Source of the DNA: Rhodocyclaceae bacterium UBA5602
Lineage (GTDB): Bacteria > Pseudomonadota > Gammaproteobacteria > Burkholderiales > Rhodocyclaceae
NCBI GenBank assembly: GCA_002424865.1
Contig: DILC01000008.1
Coordinates: 1 to 19,773 of the forward strand
Reading direction: 5' to 3'
Length of the DNA stretch: 19,773 bases
The notes under the pieces are model-generated. The model was not told the DNA's origin and made no database searches. It was given only the letters and a program-made list of their open reading frames with translations. A program made the position numbers and the translations under genes. Positions 1 through 6,176 of this stretch are shown in pieces (position 1 is the stretch's first letter; each line of letters opens with the position of its first letter).

Positions 1-27
1 CGCGAATTCCCGCCTCGCCCCCCGCCC

Positions 28-98
28 GGGGGAGGCGGCTGCCTGGCTCGCTGCGCGGGAGGTGTGGCCCGGCATCAAATGGCGTTGTTTTACGCTAA
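28..98 (+). repeat. Dispersed GC-rich palindromic element, copy 1 (right half)
   Basis: This 71-base stretch matches the minus strand of 2550-2620 at 62 of 71 positions by hand alignment. Shared features are a GGGGGAGG arm, GGCTCGCTGCGCG, CCCGGCATCAAAT and the terminus TTTTACGCTAA. Bases 1-27 continue the GC-rich palindromic body but align less clearly. A separate left-end-like word, GCTAACGCGCATGA, lies at 127-140, so two element ends may sit side by side upstream of orn. No open reading frame is associated. Confidence 0.8.
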
Positions 99-194
99 TT
101 TAGTGGTTAAATCCCAAGGTTAAGGCGCTAACGCGCATGATCCGCTCTCTTTACGGTTCTTCTTTGTTGTTTCATTATTTTGATAGGAATAGGT

Positions 195-740
195 ATGGCT
201 CAAGACCAAAACGCACTTGTCTGGCTGGATATGGAAATGACGGGATTAAATCCGGACAGTGACCGCATCATTGAGCTCGCCATGGTGGTGACCAACAGCA
301 ATCTGGACGTAATCGCCGAAGCGCCGACATGGGTTGTGCATCAACCCGATGAAGTACTGCATGCAATGGATGAGTGGAACCGCAATACGCACACGCGTTC
401 AGGCTTGATGGAACGCGTGAAGGCTTCGATCATGAATGATGCTGAAGTCGAAGAACAAGCCTTGGAATTCTTGCGCCGCCATGTGCCCGCCAGAACCACC
501 CCCATGTGCGGCAATTCGATTTGTCAGGATAGGCGCTTTATGGCGCGCTATATGCCTAAGCTTGAAGACTGGTTTCATTACCGTAATCTTGATGTATCCA
601 CACTCAAGGAATTGTGCAAGCGCTGGAAGCCTGAAGTGGCCAAAGGCTTGAAAAAGCACGGGCGGCACGAGGCCTTGGCGGATGTGCTGGAGTCGATTGA
701 CGAGCTTAAGTACTACCGCGAAAACTTTTTAAAGCTTTAA
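195..740 (+). CDS. orn: Oligoribonuclease (3'-5' exoribonuclease)
   Basis: This DEDDh-family exoribonuclease degrades di- to pentanucleotide RNA to mononucleotides in the cytoplasm, the last step of mRNA decay, and also degrades the linear dinucleotide from cyclic-di-GMP breakdown. The 181-residue product has the family's usual length. All five catalytic positions are present: D12 and E14 in WLDMEMTGL, D112 in CQDRRFM, and H158 and D163 in KHGRHEALADV. I chose ATG 195 because AGGA lies 6 bases upstream and the N terminus MAQDQNALVWLDMEMTGL fits the family. A TTG five codons earlier (180) is less likely. The gene converges on the glycosyltransferase gene, with about 90 bases between the two stops and no clear hairpin terminator there. 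Identity is near certain. Confidence 0.97.
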   Translation: MAQDQNALVWLDMEMTGLNPDSDRIIELAMVVTNSNLDVIAEAPTWVVHQPDEVLHAMDEWNRNTHTRSGLMERVKASIMNDAEVEEQALEFLRRHVPARTTPMCGNSICQDRRFMARYMPKLEDWFHYRNLDVSTLKELCKRWKPEVAKGLKKHGRHEALADVLESIDELKYYRENFLKL

Positions 741-829
741 TCCAGCGTATTGAGGTTGGTGGGGGGGGCTTGGCGATCACTTGGTTGCAACGGATGTGCC
801 GCTCAGGGCCACCCCTCAGGTGCCACCCA

Positions 830-2485
830 TTAAGGATTAAGGCGGCGATAAAGCCGCAAGCGTTCGCTTTTATCGCCAGGGCGGGAGGTTTCTTTGAGCA
901 AGTGCCAGCCGGGCAGGCTTTTTTCGGTTTTGGGGCTGGTTTGCGCGATCAGAAATTCACAGGCTTTGCCGTTCTTTTCGCTGATCGTGCGAATGCCGTT
1001 GAAATAATCCAGCGATGCGCGCTGCGCCAAGCCCAGGTTGCGGCGTGTGATGCAGCCGGGGTTGTTGCTGAGGTAGGGCGAAAAGTCGGCGCTGGCGAGA
1101 CGGTAGCTTTTGCCATAGTCGATCCATGGCAACCAAAGCGCGGTGATCAATAGCCATACGCCCGCCCAGCCAATGCTCCAGCGGGTGGCTGCACGCCATG
1201 GTGTGCGCCGCAGGCTGAGCGTAAAAATAAGCCAGCCCAGCGTTAAAACAATCGCTAATGCGAGAATGGCGAAGGGCGTGTCAGGGATAAATCCGGGCGC
1301 GGGTTTAGTGAAGTTTTTGGCGATTTTTTCGGGCGCGCCGGTATGTAAGGAAATTGCGCCTAGCCATAGCAGGGCATGGATCAACGAGAAAGTAACCATG
1401 CCAAACCAGTCAAAGGCATTGGCAGCCCCGCGTCTTAAGCGCCCGGCACCTTGCGTGGCTAGCATGGCCAGCGGTACGAGGGAGGGTAATAGATATTCCG
1501 GTCTGGGATTGCCCAGGAAAAACATCAGCAGCGAGAGTAAGCTCGCCAGGAGTGGAAGTGCCGTCTTGGGCGAGCATAAGCGGTAACGCTCCAGCCATAC
1601 ATGCCAGCCGGCCAGCGGCAAAAGTGGCCAGCTGGCCCATAAGAGCAGTTTGAAATGTGCCTGTGAAAACCAGGGGGTGTTGGGTAGCAGGCTGTTTTTT
1701 TCAGTTGTCCACCACCAGTCAAGGAAGGCGGGGGATGCTTGATGCAATAAATAGGGCCAAGGCAAAATCAAGCCCGTTGCGGTGAGGAGCGCAAGGCTTG
1801 CTGCGGTAAAGTTAAGGCGGGTAGCAGGGTGCTGTGTCGGGTGGCTCGAATGGATCAGGTGGCCCAAGGCTAAGGTAATGAGTGCGGTCAAGCTGGATAA
1901 GAGCGCAAGGCCAATGCCTGTACCAAGAAAACTCATGCCGATGCCCAGACCTAGCAAAAGCCCACCGAGGCGCGGCGTGGTAGGCCATTTAAGGAGCGCT
2001 AGCAGCGTCAAAGAAAAGCCGAAGACGCCGACGATTGCTGGTTGAGCGTCATGTAGCGGGAGCAACAGGCCTAGCGTGCCAATGGCTAACAGGGGTGCAA
2101 CAAGGGCAGCGCTGATGCCGGCCAAGTGACGCACACTGATCGCTAAAGTCCATAAAAAGCCTGCACCAAAGAGCGTTGTTGCAAGCCGCGCTGCGTCATG
2201 CCAGGGCAGGAGCCACTGAAATAATTGTCCACAGGCGGCCGAGACCCAAAAATAAAGCGGAGGGGATGTCGGCCACGGGTCGCCTGCGATATGAGGCACA
2301 ATCCAGCGCTGGTGGCTGGACATGTCAAACGCAATGCCCAGGTTGATGGCATCACTCGGCTTCCATGGATCATGGCCTACTGTGCCAGCCAGCAACCACA
2401 GCGCGCAGAACAGCATCACCCACCAGCGATTGATGGGCGGGGTGGCGGCAAGGTCGGTAACCGTCTCGCTAGGTGCAAAAGGCAT
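830..2485 (-). CDS. GT-C family membrane glycosyltransferase (ArnT/PMT-like)
   Basis: The product is about 551 residues with many hydrophobic segments and the layout of the ArnT/PMT superfamily. These proteins transfer a sugar from a polyprenyl-phosphate carrier on the periplasmic face of the inner membrane. What I see is a first membrane helix (RWWVMLFCALWLLAGTVG), then HDPWKPSDA and later PPLYFW in the first large loop, about ten further helices, and a soluble C-terminal tail. Relatives usually read DPWKPDEA and EKPPLYY, so two acidic positions look altered here (from memory of the family). The acceptor substrate cannot be predicted. ATG 2485 was chosen over an in-frame TTG at 2506 because neither has a clear ribosome binding site and ATG is the commoner start. 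The C terminus contains one copy of a 19-base repeat (1085-1103). The gene stands alone, antisense to orn. Confidence 0.85.
   Translation of the reverse strand: MPFAPSETVTDLAATPPINRWWVMLFCALWLLAGTVGHDPWKPSDAINLGIAFDMSSHQRWIVPHIAGDPWPTSPPLYFWVSAACGQLFQWLLPWHDAARLATTLFGAGFLWTLAISVRHLAGISAALVAPLLAIGTLGLLLPLHDAQPAIVGVFGFSLTLLALLKWPTTPRLGGLLLGLGIGMSFLGTGIGLALLSSLTALITLALGHLIHSSHPTQHPATRLNFTAASLALLTATGLILPWPYLLHQASPAFLDWWWTTEKNSLLPNTPWFSQAHFKLLLWASWPLLPLAGWHVWLERYRLCSPKTALPLLASLLSLLMFFLGNPRPEYLLPSLVPLAMLATQGAGRLRRGAANAFDWFGMVTFSLIHALLWLGAISLHTGAPEKIAKNFTKPAPGFIPDTPFAILALAIVLTLGWLIFTLSLRRTPWRAATRWSIGWAGVWLLITALWLPWIDYGKSYRLASADFSPYLSNNPGCITRRNLGLAQRASLDYFNGIRTISEKNGKACEFLIAQTSPKTEKSLPGWHLLKETSRPGDKSERLRLYRRLNP
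1085..1103 (+). repeat. 19-base word, copy a (in glycosyltransferase gene)
   Basis: GTCGGCGCTGGCGAGACGG, preceded by four A. It is read on the minus strand as part of the codons for RLASADF near the glycosyltransferase C terminus. The same word recurs at 8065, 11131 and 19591. Confidence 0.8.
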
Positions 2486-2519
2486 GTGCTGGGATACGTT
2501 AATCAATTGGTGCCAGAAG

Positions 2520-2541
2520 GTTTCAAATGGATTTCAAATGG
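2520..2541. repeat. Tandem 11-base repeat upstream of the glycosyltransferase gene
   Basis: Two adjacent copies of (G/A)TTTCAAATGG lie 35-56 bases upstream of the ATG at 2485. Tandem operator half-sites are possible, but no regulator is suggested by context. Each unit contains the near-palindrome TTTCAAA. Confidence 0.45.
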
Positions 2542-2549
2542 TTCTGCAG

Positions 2550-2711
2550 TTAGCGTGAAACAACGCAATTTGATGCCGGGTCACGCCGCTCGCGCAGCGA
2601 GCCAGACAGTCTCCTCCCCCGTGCGGGGGAGGCTGGGAGGGGGCGGGCCTTTATGCTGCCTTTCGCGTGTTTCATCATCAACGGGTGGCATTTACTTACC
2701 ATGAGCGTTAG
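2550..2711 (-). repeat. Dispersed GC-rich palindromic element, copy 2 (complete)
   Basis: Read on the minus strand, it starts with CTAACGCTCATGG (2711-2699) and ends with TTTCACGCTAA (2560-2550). It holds two perfect short palindromes: CCTCCCCCG/CGGGGGAGG at 2613-2621 and 2624-2632, and GCTCGC/GCGAGC at 2588-2593 and 2597-2602. Its right half matches copy 1 at 62 of 71 positions. It lies between the glycosyltransferase gene and the rpmE terminator. This copy defines the approximate 162-base unit. Confidence 0.8.
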
Positions 2712-2744
2712 GCTCTGTCAGTGGTCCTGGCATGGGGCAGAAAA

Positions 2745-2775
2745 TAAAAAAGCAGCCGACTGGCTGCTTTTTTAT
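2745..2775 (-). terminator. Intrinsic terminator of rpmE
   Basis: AGCAGCC/GGCTGCT (2751-2757 and 2762-2768) forms a 7-base-pair stem with a 4-base loop, flanked by A-rich sequence on the left and a T-run on the right. On the minus strand it sits 25-30 bases past the rpmE stop and ends in a T-run. It would also work for transcripts coming from the plus side. Confidence 0.85.
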
Positions 2776-2800
2776 TTTAAACGAATCAGTGCTTGCGTGA

Positions 2801-3010
2801 TTAAGCAGCTGCTCTGGCGTACTTTTGGCGGAAACGCTCAACGCGGCCAGCGGTATCAACGATCTTCTGTTTTCCGGTGTAAAACGGATGGCAAACCGAG
2901 CAGACTTCAATGTGCAAGGCTTTGCTATTGGTTGAACGGGTGTTGAACTTGTTACCACAGCTACACGTGACTTCAATTTCGGTGTAGTTCGGGTGTATGC
3001 CTTCTTTCAT
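2801..3010 (-). CDS. rpmE: 50S ribosomal protein L31 (zinc-binding type)
   Basis: This 69-residue protein of the large ribosomal subunit has the normal length. The zinc-binding cysteines are all present (C16, C18, C37, C40 in CSCGN and CSVCHPFYTG), so it is the zinc-containing C+ form rather than the cysteine-less paralogue used under zinc limitation. The ATG is preceded by AAGGA at 7 bases. It lies downstream of rho on the same strand, separated by 121 bases that contain a good promoter candidate (3093-3121), and it is closed by an intrinsic terminator. It is therefore probably transcribed mostly as a single gene. Confidence 0.97.
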   Translation of the reverse strand: MKEGIHPNYTEIEVTCSCGNKFNTRSTNSKALHIEVCSVCHPFYTGKQKIVDTAGRVERFRQKYARAAA

Positions 3011-3092
3011 TGGATAGTCCTTTCGTGCGCTAACTGTTTTGTGGCAATTCGTCGGTGCGGCCCGTGGGTTTGGCGAGCCGACAAGGGCGCGT

Positions 3093-3121
3093 ATTATCTT
3101 TTAAATTTCTTATATTTGCAA
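3093..3121 (-). promoter_or_regulatory. Candidate sigma-70 promoter for rpmE
   Basis: On the minus strand TTGCAA (3121-3116) is followed by exactly 17 bases and then GATAAT (3098-3093), in an AT-rich patch within otherwise GC-rich DNA. It would start a transcript about 75 bases before the rpmE ATG. Confidence 0.55.
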
Positions 3122-3131
3122 TGATGGGCCA

Positions 3132-4391
3132 TCAGCTTCTGCGCATGGCCTCAAAAAACTCGTGATTGTTTTTTGTGGCTTTGACTTTATCCAGCAAAAA
3201 CTCCATCGCTTCCATGTCGTCCATGTTGTAAAGCAGTTTGCGCAGAACCCACATTTTCTGCAGTACATCCGGTTTTAAGAGCAGCTCTTCGCGGCGAGTG
3301 CCCGAGCGATTCACGTTAATGGCGGGATACACGCGCTTTTCGGCCATGCGCCGGTCAAGGTGGATTTCCATGTTGCCCGTGCCCTTGAATTCCTCGTAAA
3401 TCACATCATCCATGCGTGAGCCGGTTTCAATGAGCGCGGTGGCAATAATGGTCAGCGAACCGCCTTCTTCGATATTCCTGGCGGCGCCAAAAAAGCGTTT
3501 GGGCTTTTGCAGCGCATTGGCATCCACGCCGCCGGTCAGCACCTTGCCGGAGGCGGGCTGTACGGTGTTGTAGGCACGCGCCAGGCGGGTGATGGAGTCC
3601 AGCAGGATGACCACATCTTTTTTATGCTCAACCAGGCGTTTGGCCTTTTCAATCACCATTTCAGCGACTTGTACGTGACGCGTTGCCGGCTCGTCAAAGG
3701 TTGAGGCAATCACTTCGCCTTTGACGGTGCGCGTCATCTCGGTCACTTCTTCCGGGCGCTCGTCAATGAGCAGCACGATGAGGGTGACGTCAGGATGGTT
3801 GGCCGTAATGGCGCGCGCAATGTGTTGCATCATCACTGTTTTGCCGCTCTTTGGGCTAGCGACAAGCAGCCCGCGCTGGCCTTTGCCGATGGGGGCGATC
3901 ATGTCAATGACGCGGCTGGTGGTGTTTTCATCCGTGCGAATATCACGCTCCAGCAGCATGTGTTCGGTGGGGTGGAGCGGCGTGAGATTTTCAAACAGGA
4001 TCTTGTGTTTGCCAACGTCAGGGGACTCGCCGTTGACGCGGTCGACTTTGACGAGCGCAAAGTAGCGTTCGCCGTCTTTTGGGGTCCTGATTTCGCCTTC
4101 AATGGTGTCGCCCGAATGCAGGTTAAAACGCCGCACTTGGCTGGGGCTGATGTAAATATCGTCTGGCGTTGCCAGGTAGGATGATTCTGGAGAACGGAGA
4201 AAGCCGTAACCGTCGGGCAGGATTTCCAATACCCCATCGCCAAAAATGACTTCATTCTTGCCTGCTTGATGTTTTAGCAAGGCATAAATCAACTCTTGCT
4301 TGCGAAAGCGATTGGCGTTCTCGATTTGGTTGGCATCGGCCATTTCAAGTAATTGGCTGACGTGTAGGGCTTTAAGTTCGGATAAGTGCAT
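3132..4391 (-). CDS. rho: Transcription termination factor Rho
   Basis: Rho is the hexameric RNA-dependent ATPase/translocase that releases RNA from paused polymerase. At 419 residues it has exactly the usual short-form length. The N-terminal domain (about 1-47) and the cold-shock-like RNA-binding domain (about 50-125, containing LPDGYGFLRSP) are followed by the RecA-like ATPase core. The Walker A motif SPKSGKT spans 179-185, with K184 matching the Escherichia coli position. DVVILLDSITRLARAYN is the Walker B region, and VLTGGVDANALQKPKRFFGAARN covers the Q- and R-loop segment. The start has AGGTAG 4-5 bases upstream. It follows trxA on the same strand with a 308-base leader that is strikingly C-rich and G-poor, which suggests Rho-dependent autoregulation. 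Confidence 0.98.
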   Translation of the reverse strand: MHLSELKALHVSQLLEMADANQIENANRFRKQELIYALLKHQAGKNEVIFGDGVLEILPDGYGFLRSPESSYLATPDDIYISPSQVRRFNLHSGDTIEGEIRTPKDGERYFALVKVDRVNGESPDVGKHKILFENLTPLHPTEHMLLERDIRTDENTTSRVIDMIAPIGKGQRGLLVASPKSGKTVMMQHIARAITANHPDVTLIVLLIDERPEEVTEMTRTVKGEVIASTFDEPATRHVQVAEMVIEKAKRLVEHKKDVVILLDSITRLARAYNTVQPASGKVLTGGVDANALQKPKRFFGAARNIEEGGSLTIIATALIETGSRMDDVIYEEFKGTGNMEIHLDRRMAEKRVYPAINVNRSGTRREELLLKPDVLQKMWVLRKLLYNMDDMEAMEFLLDKVKATKNNHEFFEAMRRS

Positions 4392-4699
4392 GGACTACCT
4401 GCGATAATTGAAGTGCGTAAGAAGCGTAACCGGGGCTACGGATTTACGGCATGAGTAGAAGTCGTTAGGGGTGTTGCTGGGGGGGAGGTGCTTGGAAGTG
4501 TTGCTGGAGGGGTGTTTTCAGGTGGTTTAATTCTGTAACCCAGTGGCAGTCCGGGAGCCATTGGGGGAATGGCGGGTTCGTAGCGGGTGCGGGGCGGGTA
4601 GGTATCGGATGTTACGCTAAACGGGTGTAGACAAGTAACGAGTGTTAGAGCGTTGCGCGCTGTGGCTAAGGTTTTGCCACAGCGCGCAATGTAGCCAGA
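4392..4699 (-). promoter_or_regulatory. C-rich rho leader (rut-like), no gene
   Basis: There is no credible coding sequence in these 308 bases between trxA and rho. On the transcribed (minus) strand the region is C-rich and G-poor. In 4461-4530 I count 34 C against 5 G in 70 bases, the composition typical of Rho utilisation (rut) sites. The rho gene of enterobacteria is known to be attenuated by Rho in its leader. A parallel mechanism here is my inference. The far end of the leader contains the hairpin at 4653-4689. Confidence 0.55.
4653..4689 (-). terminator. Perfect 14-base-pair hairpin after trxA
   Basis: TTGCGCGCTGTGGC and its exact reverse complement flank a 9-base loop, starting 10 bases after the trxA stop. 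No T-run follows on the minus strand, so it is not a classic intrinsic terminator. It could protect the trxA 3' end after Rho-dependent termination, or be a weak terminator that lets some transcription reach rho. Confidence 0.65.
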
Positions 4700-5026
4700 T
4701 CAGAGATGGTTGTCAATGAAGGCCGTGAGTTGGGATTTGGAGAGCGCGCCAACTTTTTGCGCTTCGACTGCACCTGCTTTGAATAGCAGAAGTGTTGGAA
4801 TGCCGCGAATGCCATATTCACGCGGTGTTTTGGGGTTGTCGTCAATGTTGATTTTTACCACGCGCAACTTCCCGGCGTAGTCTTTGGCAGCCTCTTCGAG
4901 AATGGGGGCAATCATTTTGCACGGGCCGCACCAGTCTGCCCAAAAATCAACCAAGGTGGGCACGGTGGCATCTAGTACTTCGTCTTTGAAGGAGCCATCG
5001 GTGACGTGAATAATATGTTCGCTCAT
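4700..5026 (-). CDS. trxA: Thioredoxin 1
   Basis: Cytoplasmic disulfide reductase of 108 residues, the standard size. The active site WCGPCK has C33 and C36. The buried acid D27 and the cis-proline segment GIRGIPTLLLF are also present. The start has AAGGAA 5 bases upstream. It is reduced by thioredoxin reductase and supplies electrons to ribonucleotide reductase, methionine sulfoxide reductase and others. It is the first gene of a minus-strand trxA-rho-rpmE cluster, divergent from fdxA. The 169 bases between trxA and fdxA must hold both promoters. Confidence 0.98.
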   Translation of the reverse strand: MSEHIIHVTDGSFKDEVLDATVPTLVDFWADWCGPCKMIAPILEEAAKDYAGKLRVVKINIDDNPKTPREYGIRGIPTLLLFKAGAVEAQKVGALSKSQLTAFIDNHL

Positions 5027-5133
5027 GAAATTCCTTGAATAACTATAGGATGGGGATGTGTGGCAAGGTGTAGGAATGGTAATTTAACAGCTAATTTAGT
5101 CGGGGTGTCAGCAAAAAACCGCGTGAAATAGCT

Positions 5134-5162
5134 TTGACTTTATCCCAAACAGGCGCTGCAAT
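5134..5162 (+). promoter_or_regulatory. Candidate promoter for fdxA
   Basis: TTGACT (5134-5139), a 17-base spacer, then TGCAAT (5157-5162). The -35 is strong and the -10 is weak. It is placed 34 bases before the fdxA start in the divergent trxA/fdxA gap. Confidence 0.4.
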
Positions 5163-5195
5163 GATACATTTGCCATTCAGACTGGAGTGATGATT

Positions 5196-5519
5196 ATGAC
5201 TTATGTGGTAACTGAGGCTTGTATCAGATGCAAATATACGGATTGTGTGGATGTTTGCCCGGTGGACTGTTTTCACGAGGGCCCCAATTTTCTGGTGATT
5301 GATCCAGATGAGTGTATTGATTGTACTTTGTGTGTTGCTGAGTGTCCGGCTGAGGCGATTTTTGCCGAGGATGACGTGCCCGCAGAGCAGGCGCAATTGA
5401 TCCGGTTAAATGCGGAATTGGCAAAGATCTGGCCTGTAATTACACAGCGCAAAGAGCCGCCGGCAGACGCGGACGAGTGGTTAAAAAAGCCAGGCAAGAT
5501 TTCGCTGCTGGAGCGCTGA
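5196..5519 (+). CDS. fdxA: 7Fe ferredoxin (3Fe-4S plus 4Fe-4S)
   Basis: Small cytoplasmic electron carrier of 107 residues, the canonical length for the Azotobacter FdI-like group. Nine cysteines are seen at 9, 12, 17, 21, 25, 40, 43, 46 and 50. By family numbering C9, C17 and C50 hold the 3Fe-4S cluster, and C21, C40, C43 and C46 hold the 4Fe-4S cluster. I chose the ATG giving MTYVVTEAC because that is the conserved N terminus and TGGAG lies 8 bases upstream. Earlier in-frame starts at 5187 (GTG) and 5190 (ATG) overlap or crowd that ribosome binding site. The redox partner is not indicated by neighbours. An 8-base inverted pair (5534-5541 and 5586-5593) downstream is too widely spaced to call a terminator. 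Confidence 0.96.
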   Translation: MTYVVTEACIRCKYTDCVDVCPVDCFHEGPNFLVIDPDECIDCTLCVAECPAEAIFAEDDVPAEQAQLIRLNAELAKIWPVITQRKEPPADADEWLKKPGKISLLER

Positions 5520-5601
5520 TTTGCCGTAAGAAAACAGGGCGTGAGCCATGTCTGGGCGTGTTTTGGCGTGGAATACTCAGGCAGGCGCCCTGTAATAGCC
5601 G

Positions 5602-5677
5602 AGCGAAGCGAGCCGGATAGTAAGTGGCCTCCCCGCGGGGGGTGGGCGGGGCGGGACATCGGAGCCATGAGCGTTAG
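5602..5677 (-). repeat. Dispersed GC-rich palindromic element, copy 3 (partial)
   Basis: On the minus strand it begins with CTAACGCTCATGG (5677-5665), identical over 13 bases to copy 2. It then has a CCCGCCCC-rich body with CCCCGCGGGG-type pairing and GGCTCGCTTCGCTCGG. The TTTCACGCTAA end is not recognisable. The left end abuts the ribosome binding site of the CBS gene. Confidence 0.7.
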
Positions 5678-5689
5678 GGGGAGGTAGGT

Positions 5690-6136
5690 ATGCAAGTCAA
5701 AGAGATTCTCGCGATCAAGGGCAAGGTGCTTTACACCATTGCACCCGAGCGGCCTTTGGTTGAGGCCATTGCCGTGATGACGGAGCAGGATGTCGGCTCA
5801 TTGGTCTGCTTTGCGCAAGGCAAGATGGCGGGGATGCTCACGTTCCGCGAAGTGCTTAACGCTGTGCATGCGCATGCCACTCAGTGGCGGGATGTTTCTG
5901 TCGCTGAGGTTATGGTCGCCAAGCCGTTTTGCGCCAGTCCTGACATGGATATGGACGAATTGCGCCGCCTGATGGTGGAGCATCATCAGCGCTATTTGCC
6001 GGTGATGGAAGGCGGCCTCTTGATGGGCGTGGTGTCATTCCATGACGTAGCCAAGGCCGTATTGGAAGAGCAAAGCTTTGAAAATAAAATGCTCAAGGCC
6101 TACATTCGCAATTGGCCTGAAGAGAAAGCCGACTGA
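5690..6136 (+). CDS. CBS-domain pair protein
   Basis: The 148-residue protein is made almost entirely of two CBS motifs (about 1-60 and 70-130), the Bateman module that usually binds adenosine nucleotides. Visible landmarks are the N-terminal VKEIL, PLVEAIAVMTEQDVGSLVCFAQGKMAGMLTFREV, the second VAEVMV, and RYLPVMEGGLLMGVVSFHDVAKAVLEE, which includes a typical second-repeat ending. There is no attached enzyme or transporter domain, so it is probably a stand-alone sensor or regulatory subunit with unknown partner. The start is well supported by GGGGGAGGT ending 5 bases upstream, a run that directly adjoins the end of repeat copy 3. The acyl-CoA ligase gene follows after 40 bases, so the two are probably co-transcribed, though a functional link is not shown. 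Confidence 0.92.
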   Translation: MQVKEILAIKGKVLYTIAPERPLVEAIAVMTEQDVGSLVCFAQGKMAGMLTFREVLNAVHAHATQWRDVSVAEVMVAKPFCASPDMDMDELRRLMVEHHQRYLPVMEGGLLMGVVSFHDVAKAVLEEQSFENKMLKAYIRNWPEEKAD

Positions 6137-6176
6137 GCACCGGTTGATCTTGCCTCCTGGTCAGGACAGGGTCGCC

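Noticed and set aside
4611..4620. GTTACGCTAA in the rho leader as a further dispersed element end
   Set aside because: Only this short word matches the right end. The adjoining body and GGCTCGC landmark are missing, so it may be chance.
5091..5396. Open frame on the minus strand across fdxA and the divergent promoter gap
   Set aside because: It overlaps the certain fdxA gene, covers the promoter region, and has no recognisable protein features.
5534..5593. ACAGGGCG/CGCCCTGT pair as a terminator of fdxA
   Set aside because: The loop would be 44 bases and there is no T-run. It is too weak to call.
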